From assembly GCF_001617365.1 (NCBI RefSeq), contig NZ_LVJR01000003.1, positions 1-58,101 on the forward strand: a DNA stretch of 58,101 nucleotides, read 5' to 3'. Made by a program: the position numbers and the translations under genes. Shown piece by piece: positions 1 through 8,714 of the stretch. The stretch's first letter is position 1. Each line of letters begins with the position of its first letter. The notes under the pieces are model-generated. The model saw only the letters and a program-made list of their open reading frames with translations, was not told the origin of the DNA and searched no databases. This DNA comes from Rhodanobacter sp. FW104-R8. GTDB taxonomy: Bacteria; Pseudomonadota; Gammaproteobacteria; Xanthomonadales; Rhodanobacteraceae.

Positions 1-46
1 CTTCGGCGTCCTCAAGTCCGGCAAACCGTTCGACCCAATCCTTCAT
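1..46 (-). CDS. possible start of an unidentified gene (partial)
   Basis: Reading leftward from an ATG at 46, the frame encodes MKDWVERFAGLEDAE and runs off the window edge. It would follow the POT transporter on the same strand with a gap of about 40 bases. There is no convincing ribosome binding site and only 15 residues are visible, so neither a family nor even coding status can be assigned. Confidence 0.3.
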   Translation of the reverse strand, partial: MKDWVERFAGLEDAE

Positions 47-86
47 GGGGCTTGATCTCGATAACAGTATCTACGCGAGCGACAAC

Positions 87-1636
87 TCAGCCGGAGCGGT
101 AGTTGTCCACCTCGCGATAACGCCGCGCATACAGCGCGAACGCCAGCGCGGCGAGCAACGCGAACGCGGCGAAGAAGAACATCTGGAACGCGGTGACGCT
201 GAGCCCCGAACGCGCGATCGAGCCGGTTACCGCGTCGTTGCGCACCGCCGCGTTGGCCAGCAGTACCCACAGGTTGCCGGCCGTGGTGGTGAGGTTCCAG
301 AAGCTCATCACCACGCCCTTCATCGACGCCGGCACCTGGCTGTAGGCGAACTCCAGCCCGGTCGCCGAGACCAGCACCTCGCCGAAGGTGAGCAGCGCGT
401 ACGGCAGCACCTGCCACACGATCGACAGCGGGTCGCCCCCGTCGATCACCACCTGCAGGCCGCCCACCACGATCCAGGCCAGGCTGCTGAACGCGATGCC
501 CGCGGTCATCCGGCGCAGCGCGGTGGGCTCGTAGCCGAGGCGGCGCAGCAGCGGATACAGCACCAGGTTGTTGAACGGGATCAGCACCATCACCAGCAGC
601 GGGTTCAGCGCCTGCATCTGCGCGGGGTGGAACCACGCGGGCATACTCATCTCGCCGCCCTGCACCACCCAGGTCGAAGCCTTCTGGTCGAACAGCGAGA
701 AGAACGGCGTGGTCAGCGCGAAGATCACCAGCACGCGCAGCACATTGCGTGCGCCGTCCACCGCTGCGTCCGGATGCAGGCCGCGGGCCCGCTCCATCTG
801 CAGCCAGGCACCGCCGCCGACGCCGCCGATCAGCGCCACCAGCGCGAGGCAGGCGACGATCACGAAGCCGAGCGAGCCGATCAGGCTGAAGCCGCCCAGC
901 GCCACCAGCACGCCGGCGGCCGCGATCCACAAACCGGGCCGCGCCTGCCCGGGCCGGCGGGTCAGCAGTGCGGTGCGCAGCACCTGCGAGAACGCGTCGG
1001 GGTCCGGTGGCGGCGGCGGCAGCATCACGTACTGCCGGCGGCCCAGCCAGAACACCACGGTGGCGATGAACATCAGGCCGCCGGGAATGCCGAACGCCAC
1101 CGCCGCGCCGAAGTGGTGCAGGAACAGCGGCATCAGCAGCGAGGCGAAGAACGAGCCGAAGTTGATGATCCAGTAGAACGCGTCGAACACCACCTTCGCC
1201 AGGTGTTTGTTCGACCGGTCGAACTGATCGCCCATGAACGACGCCACCAATGGCTTGATGCCGCCCGCGCCCAGCGCGATCAGGCCCAGGCCGGTGAAAA
1301 AGCCGAGGCGGTTGTGCTCGAAGATCGCCAGGCAGGCATGGCCGAGGCAATACACCAGGCTCATCCACAGCACGGTGTGGTACTTGCCGAAGAAGCGGTC
1401 GGCCAGCCAGCCGCCGAGCAGCGGGAAGAAGTACACGCCGATCACGAAGGTATGGAACACGTCCTTCGCCGCCAGCGTGCGCTGGCCTTCGGGCATGTAC
1501 AGCAGCAAGGTGATCAGGAACGGGTGAGGATGTTGCGCATCCCGTAGAAGGAAAAGCGCTCGCAGCCTTCGTTGCCGATGATGTACGCGATCTGCCGCGG
1601 CAGGCGGCCCGCGGTGCGCTCGGGGTTGGTGTTCAT
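87..1636 (-). pseudogene. POT-family proton-dependent peptide transporter, broken by a 1-base frameshift
   Basis: Proton-coupled oligopeptide (PTR2/POT) transporters are inner-membrane MFS proteins that import di- and tripeptides. The N-terminus starts at the ATG at 1636 (MNTNPERTAG) and carries the family signature ERFSFYGMRNILT. That frame then stops after two more codons. The rest, from FLITLLLYMPEGQ onward, lies in another frame down to the TGA at 87 and contains many hydrophobic segments. On the coding strand the junction reads ATC CTC ACC CGT TCC TGA. One extra C in the CCC run (plus-strand GGG at 1522-1524) would restore ...ILTPFLITLLLYM. The joined protein would be about 516 aa, normal for the family. 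It is either a real frameshift mutation or a homopolymer sequencing error. Family assignment is firm; functionality is not. Confidence 0.85.
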
Positions 1637-1795
1637 GCTCGACTCCGGATCGGGGCGACGCGGTCTCGGCGTCACGCGACCCCGCAGTGTGCGCAATTTC
1701 TTGCGATCACGGAACCCCAAACCTCAGCCCGATCGCACCGCCGGCCGCCGCCGCCCTGCTAAGCTCGCGTCGCATCCATCCACCTACGAGTCTGC

Positions 1796-2209
1796 ATGCG
1801 CCCACTCAAGCCGCTGATCCTGCTGGCAATCATCATCGTCACGTTGGCGCTCTGGAACCGCCACGGCAGCACGCCGCAACCCGGGATCGCGCCCACCGCC
1901 AGCGCGCCCAGCCAAGCATCGGCCACGGCCTCCCCGGCGGACGCGCTGCCGCCCGAGGCGCACGACACGCTGGAGCGAATCGCCCGCGGCGGCCCGTTCG
2001 AGCGCAGCCAGGACGGCGCCGTGTTCGGCAACTATGAAGGCCTGCTGCCGAAACAGCCGCGCGGCTACTACCACGAATACACGGTGGCCACGCCGGGCGC
2101 GCGCAACCGCGGCGCGCGGCGCATCATCACTGGCGGCACGCCGCCGGTGGTGTGGTACTACACCGACGACCACTACCGCAGCTTCCGCCGCCTCGAGGCG
2201 GCCCGATGA
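1796..2209 (+). CDS. exported barnase/RNase T1-type ribonuclease (N1/T1 family)
   Basis: Small guanyl-type ribonuclease of 137 aa. Residues 7-20 form a hydrophobic signal or anchor segment, and residues 24-53 are a Pro/Ala/Ser-rich linker. The catalytic domain occupies about 55-135. It contains the family pattern GYYHEYTVATPG, then RGARRII and YYTDDHYRSF. By homology the catalytic base is Glu94, the phosphate-binding Arg is 108 or 109, and the general acid is His126. Enzymes of this family cut single-stranded RNA, usually after G, and are secreted. The stop overlaps the start of the barstar-like gene (ATGA at 2206), the normal arrangement for a toxic RNase with its cytoplasmic inhibitor. No disulfide cysteines are present, as in barnase. 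Whether it is released or stays membrane-anchored cannot be told. Confidence 0.88.
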   Translation: MRPLKPLILLAIIIVTLALWNRHGSTPQPGIAPTASAPSQASATASPADALPPEAHDTLERIARGGPFERSQDGAVFGNYEGLLPKQPRGYYHEYTVATPGARNRGARRIITGGTPPVVWYYTDDHYRSFRRLEAAR

Positions 2210-2646
2210 ACGCGCACGGCTTCGACCTCGACCTGACCCGCTCCAGCCAGAACGGGGTGTACTTCGTCGGCACCGACGACCTGGACCGGCTGGCCCGCGC
2301 CGCCGCGCGCGAGGAACTGCGCGTGTGCCGCACCGACCTGGCCGGCTGCCACGGCAAGGACGAACTGCTGCGCCGGCTCGCCGCATCGCTGCAGTTGCCC
2401 GCCACGTTCGGCCACAACTGGGACGCGCTGGCCGACTGCCTGCGCGATCTCGGCTGGATGCCGGCCTGGGGCTACGTGCTGCTGTTCGACCATGCCGACC
2501 AACTGCTGCAGGCTGCGGAGGCGGACTACAACACCCTGCTCGGCATCCTCGACGACGCCGCCACCTTCGGCGGCGAGCGCGACCTGCCGTGGTTCGCGTT
2601 CCTGGCGCTGCCCGACAGCGCTTTCGACGAACACCCTGCCGCCTGA
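2206..2646 (+). CDS. barstar-family ribonuclease inhibitor
   Basis: Barstar proteins bind and block barnase-type RNases in the cytoplasm. The 146-aa product has the core LPATFGHNWDALADCLRDLGWM (about residues 65-87), matching the barstar inhibitory helix and its conserved FGxNWDALxDxL motif. The N-terminal ~40 residues are an extension compared with 90-residue barstar, as in many proteobacterial homologues. It has no signal peptide, as expected for the immunity partner. Its ATG overlaps the RNase stop (ATGA), so translation is probably coupled and the inhibitor made with its target. The pair is most simply a secreted nuclease with self-protection. Confidence 0.87.
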   Translation: MNAHGFDLDLTRSSQNGVYFVGTDDLDRLARAAAREELRVCRTDLAGCHGKDELLRRLAASLQLPATFGHNWDALADCLRDLGWMPAWGYVLLFDHADQLLQAAEADYNTLLGILDDAATFGGERDLPWFAFLALPDSAFDEHPAA

Positions 2647-2666
2647 TTCCCGCACCCCGGACACCC

Positions 2667-2912
2667 ATGCAAACCATCGACTTTGAACTGGAAGGCGACT
2701 ACGTCGAACTCAACATGCTGCTCAAGCTGGTCGGCCTGTGCGACAGCGGCGGCGCCGGCAAGGCGATCGTGGCCAGCGGCGCGGTGCACGTCGACGGCGC
2801 CATGGAGCTGCGCAAGACCTGCAAGATCCGCGCGGGCCAGGTGGTCGGCATCGACGACGTGGAGATCCACGTGCTGGCTGATCCCCACCCTGCCGACACG
2901 CGCCTCGGGTAG
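2667..2912 (+). CDS. ybcJ: S4-domain RNA-binding protein, YbcJ-like
   Basis: An 81-aa protein that is almost entirely one S4 RNA-binding fold: a VELNMLLKLVGLCDSGGAGKAIVA-like helix pair, then the strand region VHVDGAMELRKTCKIRAGQVVGI. This matches the YbcJ family, small stand-alone S4 proteins thought to bind structured RNA. The ATG is at 2667, 20 bases after barstar. The TAG stop (2910-2912) is part of the GTAG head of a REP element, so the gene's last codon is set by the repeat. Its link to the RNase pair is only adjacency; the protein has no known inhibitor role. Confidence 0.85.
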   Translation: MQTIDFELEGDYVELNMLLKLVGLCDSGGAGKAIVASGAVHVDGAMELRKTCKIRAGQVVGIDDVEIHVLADPHPADTRLG

Positions 2913-3017
2913 GAGCCCGCTCGCGGGCGATGCCCTGCTTTTGCGAATCCCGGCTTTCAACAGACGAATGTCTGGTCATCCCGGCTGCAAGAGCATCGCC
3001 CGCGAGCGGGCTCCTAC
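2909..3017. repeat. pair of inverted GTAG-headed REP elements (copy 1)
   Basis: Left unit 2909-2933 is GTAG, GA, the hairpin GCCCGC-TC-GCGGGC, then GATGC. The right unit 2993-3017 is its exact reverse complement, and about 59 bases of unique sequence lie between. GTAG-headed palindromes arranged as inverted pairs are the hallmark of Stenotrophomonas-type (SMAG) REPs mobilised by RAYT transposases. The left GTAG contains the stop of the S4 gene. The pair may also fold as one long hairpin between the convergent S4 and NAT genes and act as a terminator or mRNA stabiliser. Confidence 0.85.
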
Positions 3018-3035
3018 CTTTCCCGGCGATACGGG

Positions 3036-3851
3036 TCAGCCCGGCAATTGACCCAGGCGCCGGTCCAGCGCCTCGCCGGGCGGCAGGCGCAACAGGAACT
3101 CTTCTTCCAGCGCGTGGCGGATGTCGGCCACGCCATCCAGTACGTACCGCACGGGCTCCTGGCCGAGCCAGCGCACGGTGTACTCGTGGTTGAGCAGGCT
3201 CATGCGCCGGTCGGCGGTGGTGCGCGCCACGATCAGGTTGCTCGGGAAGCGCGACGCCGGGTGCGTGGACACGTAATGGTTGGCCACCACGTAGTCGATC
3301 ATCTGGCTGGGCCGCAGGTCGAAACGGTACAGCGTCAGCCACTGTCCACGCACCAGCGACTGCATGCGCCAGTCGCCGTCGCGCACGACCAGCCGGAACG
3401 GTTCGTGGCCGGTCGGCTGCTCGATGTCGGCCTGCAGGCGCAGGGCGCCGGTCAGCACCTGGTTGCCGAAGCCGACGTCCGCCAGCCAGCTTTCGCCGCC
3501 CAGATCGACGCGCAGCAGCATGTGGGTCTGCGCGGTGACGGCATCTTCCGGGTGCTGCCACAGCACGCGTGCGATCAGCCCCGACACTTCGAAGCCGATC
3601 GTCCGCAGCGCCGCGGCGAACAGCAGGTTCTGCTCGAAGCAGTAGCCGCCGCGGCCGTCGTGCACCAGTTTCCGCTCCAGCGCCGGCGTATCCAGTTCGA
3701 CCGGCAGGCCCAGCAGCGGGTTGAGGTTCTCGAACGGGATCGCGGCCACGTGCGCCACCGCCAGGCCGCGCAAGGTGGCCACGTCGACGGCAACGTCGCC
3801 GCGCCAGCCGATACGCCCCAGATAGGCGCCCAGGTCGATGGAACCATGCAT
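3036..3851 (-). CDS. nat: arylamine N-acetyltransferase
   Basis: Transfers an acetyl group from acetyl-CoA to arylamines, hydrazines and related acceptors. The 271-aa product carries the complete Cys-His-Asp triad of the NAT family: Cys71 in RGGYCFEQN, His110 in THMLLRV and Asp125 in LADVGFGNQ. The motif IPFENLNPLLG near residue 38 is also diagnostic. Length is typical of bacterial NATs. The ATG at 3851 is preceded by AAGGAG at good spacing, so longer readings of the frame are not needed. It is divergent from the exported MsrA gene. The physiological substrate is unknown. Confidence 0.93.
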   Translation of the reverse strand: MHGSIDLGAYLGRIGWRGDVAVDVATLRGLAVAHVAAIPFENLNPLLGLPVELDTPALERKLVHDGRGGYCFEQNLLFAAALRTIGFEVSGLIARVLWQHPEDAVTAQTHMLLRVDLGGESWLADVGFGNQVLTGALRLQADIEQPTGHEPFRLVVRDGDWRMQSLVRGQWLTLYRFDLRPSQMIDYVVANHYVSTHPASRFPSNLIVARTTADRRMSLLNHEYTVRWLGQEPVRYVLDGVADIRHALEEEFLLRLPPGEALDRRLGQLPG

Positions 3852-3981
3852 TCCGTGCTCCTTGAAGGTCGACTGGCCGTGATGGTACCGGGCCGGTCGA
3901 TGCGGTACAGGTAACCGGTGGCACACGGCCGGCGAAGGACAGGTATCGGACCACCCGATGACCATTCCGGCGAGGCGCAGC

Positions 3982-4686
3982 ATGATCCGTCGCAGCACAT
4001 TCCAGGTCCTGTCGCTGGCCGCCCTGCTGATGCTGGGCGCGAGCGCGTGCCAGCCGGTGTCCGCCGCCAGCGGCGCGCTCACGGCGCCGACGGTCGATGC
4101 CCCGAAGGCCACCGTCCACGGCGAGCAGGTCGCGGTGCTGGCCGGCGGCTGCTTCTGGGGCGTCGAAGCGGTGTTCGAGCACGTCAAGGGCGTGCATGAG
4201 GTGGTCGCCGGCTATTCCGGCGGCAACGCCGCCAGCGCGCATTACGGCGAGGTCAGCGACGGCGATACCGGCCACGCCGAATCGGTGCAGGTGCACTACG
4301 ACCCGGCCGAGGTCAGCTACGGCACGCTGCTGCGGGTGTTCTTCTCAGTCGCGCTCGACCCCACCGAACTGAACCGGCAGGGCCCCGACGTGGGCAGCCA
4401 GTACCGCTCGGTGATCTTCTACGGCAACGACGAGCAGAAACGCATCGCCGGCGCGTATATCGCGCAACTCGCCGCGGCCAAAGCCTTCCCCGCACCGATC
4501 GTGACCCAGCTGGTGCCGCTGCAGGCGTTCTACCCGGCCGAGGCGTACCACCAGCACTATTTCCAGCACCACCCGGACAACCCGTACATCGTTTTCAACG
4601 ACGCGCCAAAGGTGGCGCGCCTGCAGCGCTTGTTCCCGACGCTGTACCAGCCGGACCGGCAGGTCGTGGAAGTCCGGCTGCACTGA
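3982..4686 (+). CDS. msrA: peptide-methionine (S)-S-oxide reductase, exported form
   Basis: MsrA reduces methionine-S-sulfoxide in proteins. The catalytic motif GGCFWGVEAVF and the downstream GYSGG, GHAESVQVHYDP and GSQYRS blocks are all present. The N-terminus MIRRSTFQVLSLAALLMLGASAC is a clear signal peptide, and GASAC could be a weak lipobox (Ala rather than Leu at -3), so the protein probably works in the periplasm or as a lipoprotein. An upstream ATG at 3958 in frame would only add MTIPARRS; 3982 gives the more normal signal peptide. It is a single MsrA domain with no MsrB fusion. Confidence 0.92.
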   Translation: MIRRSTFQVLSLAALLMLGASACQPVSAASGALTAPTVDAPKATVHGEQVAVLAGGCFWGVEAVFEHVKGVHEVVAGYSGGNAASAHYGEVSDGDTGHAESVQVHYDPAEVSYGTLLRVFFSVALDPTELNRQGPDVGSQYRSVIFYGNDEQKRIAGAYIAQLAAAKAFPAPIVTQLVPLQAFYPAEAYHQHYFQHHPDNPYIVFNDAPKVARLQRLFPTLYQPDRQVVEVRLH

Positions 4687-4798
4687 CTTGCCCGCACCGA
4701 CATGCCCGGGGCGACACGCCCCGTCTTGCGCGAAGCGGCACAGCCCCCATCTCGGGAGTTCCGCGCAAGCCGCGCCGACGACCTGACGACGTCACCAC

Positions 4799-6646
4799 GT
4801 GCCGCCCCACCATTCCGCCGAACCCGCCGAATCGACCGAACTCACCCGCAGTTTCCTGGGCGTGTTCCGCTACAGCGGGCGCGCGCTGGAACTGGTGTGG
4901 AGCACCAGCCGGCCGCTGACCATCGCGCTGGCGCTGCTGACCCTGGTCGCCGGCCTGCTGCCGGCCGGCGTGGCGTACGTCGGCGCGCACATCGTCGATG
5001 CGGTGGTGAACGCCAGCAAGGCATGGACCGCCAGCGGCCGTGCCTCCCTGCGCCCGGTGTTCGAATGGGTGGCGCTGGAAGGCGTGCTGGTGGCCGCGCT
5101 GGCCGGTGCGCAGCGCGGGCTGTCGATGTGCCAGTCGCTGCTGCGCGCGCAACTGGGGCAGCGTGTCAACGTGATGATCCTGGAGAAGGCGCTGACGCTG
5201 CAGCTGGCGCACTTCGAGGATTCGGAGTTCTACGACAAGCTCACCCGCGCCCGCCGCGAGGCGTCCAGCCGGCCGCTGTCGCTGGTGACGCGCACGTTCG
5301 GGCTGGGCCAGAACGCGATTTCGCTGCTCAGCTACGGCAGCCTGCTGCTGCAGTTCTCGCCGTGGGCGGTGGCCGTGCTGCTGCTGGCCGGGCTGCCGGC
5401 ATTCTTCGCCGAGACGAAATTCTCCGGCGACGCGTTCCGGCTGTTCCGCTGGCGCTCGCCGGAAACGCGCATGCAGCTGTACCTGGAAACCGTGCTGGCG
5501 CGCGAGGACCACGCCAAGGAAGTGAAGCTGTTCGGCCTCGGCCCGCTGCTGCTGGGCCGCTACCGCGGCATCTTCGACAAGCTCTACCGCGACGACCGCG
5601 ACCTCACCGTGCGCCGCGAGAGTTGGGGCTTCGGGCTGGGCCTGCTCGGCACGCTCACGCTGTACGGCGCGTATGCATGGATCGCCGCCAGCACCGTTGT
5701 CGCGCGCATCACGCTGGGCCAGATGACGATGTACCTGATGCTGTTCCGCCAGGGCCAGTCGGCGGTGTCGGCGATGCTGTCGGCGATCGGCGGCATGTAC
5801 GAGGACAACCTGTACCTGTCGACCCTGTACGAATACCTGGAAACCCCGGTGCCGCCTTCGCCGGGTATCGCGCAACGCGGCGCGAAGCCCGACGACGGCA
5901 TCCGCTTCGAGCACGTCGGCTTCACCTACCCCGGCGCCGGCGAGCCCACGCTGCACGACATCAACCTGCACATCCGTCCCGGCGAATCGCTGGCCCTGGT
6001 CGGCCAGAACGGCTCGGGCAAGACCACCCTGATCAAGCTGCTGACCCGGCTGTATACGCCGGACAGCGGCCGTATCCTGCTCGACGGCACCGACCTGCGC
6101 GAGTGGGACGATGCCACCCTGCTGCAGCGCATCGGGGTGATCTTCCAGGATTTCGCGCGCTACCAGATGCGCGTGGGCGAAAACGTGGGCGCCGGCGACG
6201 TCCGCCACTTCGAGGACGCCACGCGCTGGCGCGAGGCCGCCGACAAGGGCATGGCCAGCGAGTTCATCGACAGCCTGCCGGCCGGCTTCGAGACCCAGCT
6301 CGGCAAGTGGTTCAACGACGGCCGCGAACTGTCCGGCGGGCAGTGGCAGAAGATCGCGCTGGCGCGCGCCTTCATGCGCTCGCGCGCCGACATCCTGGTG
6401 CTGGACGAACCCACCGCAGCGATGGACGCGCAGGCCGAGGCGACCATCTTCGAGCACTTCCGCGAACTGGCCGGCAACCGCATCGCGATCCTGATCTCGC
6501 ACCGCTTCTCCACCGTGCGCATGGCCGACCAGATCATCGTGATCCAGGACGGCCGCATCGTCGAGCACGGCAGCCACGAGCAGCTGATGGCGCTGGGCGG
6601 CCACTATGCGCACCTGTTCTCGCTGCAGGCGCAGGGCTACCGCTGA
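4799..6646 (+). CDS. ABC exporter, fused permease and ATPase
   Basis: A 615-aa half-transporter. An N-terminal membrane domain (hydrophobic segments between about 35 and 330) is joined to a C-terminal nucleotide-binding domain. The ATPase has Walker A GQNGSGKTT, the signature LSGGQWQKIALARA, Walker B ILVLDEPTAAMD and the switch His in ISHRFST. It would act as a homodimer or with a partner encoded elsewhere. The reading frame begins at a GTG at 4799; no strong ribosome binding site is visible and no ATG lies nearby, so the exact start is uncertain. Substrate cannot be predicted from sequence or neighbours. Confidence 0.87.
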   Translation: MPPHHSAEPAESTELTRSFLGVFRYSGRALELVWSTSRPLTIALALLTLVAGLLPAGVAYVGAHIVDAVVNASKAWTASGRASLRPVFEWVALEGVLVAALAGAQRGLSMCQSLLRAQLGQRVNVMILEKALTLQLAHFEDSEFYDKLTRARREASSRPLSLVTRTFGLGQNAISLLSYGSLLLQFSPWAVAVLLLAGLPAFFAETKFSGDAFRLFRWRSPETRMQLYLETVLAREDHAKEVKLFGLGPLLLGRYRGIFDKLYRDDRDLTVRRESWGFGLGLLGTLTLYGAYAWIAASTVVARITLGQMTMYLMLFRQGQSAVSAMLSAIGGMYEDNLYLSTLYEYLETPVPPSPGIAQRGAKPDDGIRFEHVGFTYPGAGEPTLHDINLHIRPGESLALVGQNGSGKTTLIKLLTRLYTPDSGRILLDGTDLREWDDATLLQRIGVIFQDFARYQMRVGENVGAGDVRHFEDATRWREAADKGMASEFIDSLPAGFETQLGKWFNDGRELSGGQWQKIALARAFMRSRADILVLDEPTAAMDAQAEATIFEHFRELAGNRIAILISHRFSTVRMADQIIVIQDGRIVEHGSHEQLMALGGHYAHLFSLQAQGYR

Positions 6647-6720
6647 TCCGCCCAGTCGGCTTGACCATCGCCGCCCGCGCGCCCCATGCTTTGTCGTCTT
6701 GTCTGGATCGAAACACACGC

Positions 6721-8610
6721 ATGAGCAGTCGCTACAACGCCGCCGACATCGAAGTCCTCTCCGGCCTGGATCCGGTCAAACGCCGCCCCGGCATGTACAC
6801 CGACACCACCCGCCCGAACCACCTGGTGCAGGAAGTGGTGGACAACTCGGTGGACGAGGCGCTGGCCGGCCACGCGAAGACCATCGAGGTCGTGCTGCAC
6901 GACGACGGCTCGGTGGAAGTGAGCGACGACGGCCGTGGCATGCCGGTGGACATCCATCCCGAGGAAGGCGTCTCCGGCGTCGAGCTGATCATGACCCGGC
7001 TGCATGCGGGCGGTAAGTTCAGCGGCAAGAACTACAACTTCTCCGGCGGCCTGCATGGCGTCGGCGTGTCGGTGGTCAATGCGCTGTCCGACCGGGTCGA
7101 GGTGACGATCCGACGCGACGGCTCCGAATACCGGATGGTGTTCGCCCACGGCGACAAGGTCAGCCCGCTGGAAGTGATCGGCACGGTGCCGAAGCGGCGC
7201 ACCGGCACCACCTTGCGCTTCTGGCCGGAAGCGAAGTATTTCGACTCGCCGAAGATCTCGCTGCCCAAGCTCAAGCACCTGCTGCGCGCCAAGGCGGTGC
7301 TGTGCGCGGGCCTCAACGTGAAGCTCACCGACGCGGTCTCGGGCGAAGTCGTCGAGTGGCACTACGAGGACGGCCTGCGCGACTACCTGCGCGGCGAACT
7401 CGACGGCATCGAAGCGCTGCCGAACGAGCTGTTCGTGCACCACATGGCGCGCGACGTCGAAGGCCTGGAAGTGGCGCTGGCCTGGCTGCCGGAAGGCGAT
7501 CTGGTGCAGGAGAGCTACGTCAACCTGATCCCCACCGCGCAGGGCGGCACCCACGTCAACGGCCTACGCTCGGGCCTCACCACCGCGGTCCGCGAGTTCT
7601 GCGACATCCGCAACCTGCTGCCACGCGGCGTGAAGCTGGCGCCGGAAGACGTGTGGGAGCGGCTGTCGTTCGTGCTGTCGGCGCGGTTGCAGGATCCGCA
7701 GTTCGCCGGCCAGACCAAGGAGCGGCTGTCCTCGCGGCAGACCGCCGGCATGGTCGAGAACGTCATCCACGATGCCTTCAGCCTGTGGCTCAACCAGAAC
7801 GTGGAGATGGGCGAGCGGATCGCCCAGCTGGCGATCGAGCGCGCCAGCGCGCGGCTGAAGGCCGCCAAGCAGATCGTCCGCAAGAAGATCACCCAGGGCC
7901 CGCAACTGCCCGGCAAGCTGGCCGACTGCACCGCCACCGACCTCAGCCGCACCGAGCTGTTCCTGGTCGAGGGCGACTCCGCCGGCGGCAGCGCCAAGCA
8001 GGCGCGCGACAAGGAGTTCCAGGCGATCCTGCCGCTGCGCGGCAAGATCCTCAACACCTGGGAAGTCGAATCCACCTCGGTGCTGGCCTCGGAGGAAGTG
8101 CACAACCTGGCCGTGGCGATCGGCTGCGACCCGGGCAAGGACGACCTGTCCGGCCTGCGCTACGGCAAGGTGATCATCCTCGCCGACGCCGACTCCGACG
8201 GCCTGCACATCGCTACCCTGCTGTCCGCGCTGTTCCTCAGGCATTTCCCGAAGCTGGTCGGCGAGGGCCACGTGTTCGTGGCGATGCCGCCGCTGTTCCG
8301 CGTCGACGTGGGCAAGCAGGTGTTCTATTGCCTCGACGAAAGCGAGAAGGAAGCGATGCTGCAGCGGATCGAGCGCGAGAAGATGAAGGGCGCGGTCAGC
8401 ACCACCCGCTTCAAGGGCCTGGGCGAGATGAACCCGCCGCAGCTGCGCGAGTCCACCATCCATCCCGACACCCGCCGGCTGGTGCAGCTCACCGTGGACG
8501 ACGGCGACGGCACTGCGCGCATCATGGACCTGCTGCTGGCGAAGAAACGCGCCGGCGACCGCAAGTCCTGGCTGGAAGAAAAGGGCGACCTGGCGACACT
8601 GGAAGTCTGA
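6721..8610 (+). CDS. parE: DNA topoisomerase IV subunit B
   Basis: ATPase subunit of topoisomerase IV, which decatenates daughter chromosomes together with ParC. The 629-aa protein has the GHKL ATP-binding motifs (EVVDNSVDEALAG, DDGRGMPVD, GGLHGVGVSVVNALS), the transducer domain, then the TOPRIM metal site EGDSAGGSAKQARD and DADSDGLHI, and the C-terminal LRGKILN and KGLGEMNP blocks. The length and SGLDPVKRRPGMY start are ParE-type; GyrB is about 800 aa with a longer TOPRIM region. The ATG at 6721 is unambiguous. parC is not in the window. Confidence 0.96.
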   Translation: MSSRYNAADIEVLSGLDPVKRRPGMYTDTTRPNHLVQEVVDNSVDEALAGHAKTIEVVLHDDGSVEVSDDGRGMPVDIHPEEGVSGVELIMTRLHAGGKFSGKNYNFSGGLHGVGVSVVNALSDRVEVTIRRDGSEYRMVFAHGDKVSPLEVIGTVPKRRTGTTLRFWPEAKYFDSPKISLPKLKHLLRAKAVLCAGLNVKLTDAVSGEVVEWHYEDGLRDYLRGELDGIEALPNELFVHHMARDVEGLEVALAWLPEGDLVQESYVNLIPTAQGGTHVNGLRSGLTTAVREFCDIRNLLPRGVKLAPEDVWERLSFVLSARLQDPQFAGQTKERLSSRQTAGMVENVIHDAFSLWLNQNVEMGERIAQLAIERASARLKAAKQIVRKKITQGPQLPGKLADCTATDLSRTELFLVEGDSAGGSAKQARDKEFQAILPLRGKILNTWEVESTSVLASEEVHNLAVAIGCDPGKDDLSGLRYGKVIILADADSDGLHIATLLSALFLRHFPKLVGEGHVFVAMPPLFRVDVGKQVFYCLDESEKEAMLQRIEREKMKGAVSTTRFKGLGEMNPPQLRESTIHPDTRRLVQLTVDDGDGTARIMDLLLAKKRAGDRKSWLEEKGDLATLEV

Positions 8611-8714
8611 ATAACCGGGCCGCTTGCCGCCGTCCCATGCAGCCCTCATGCTGGCGGCATGACGCTCCCCGCCCAGCCTACCCATGGCCTTCCCGAAAGC
8701 GGGGCCGCAAACCC

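Noticed and set aside
4707..4723. Hairpin CGGGGCG-ACA-CGCCCCG after msrA as terminator
   Set aside because: Short stem and no T run; only a weak candidate.
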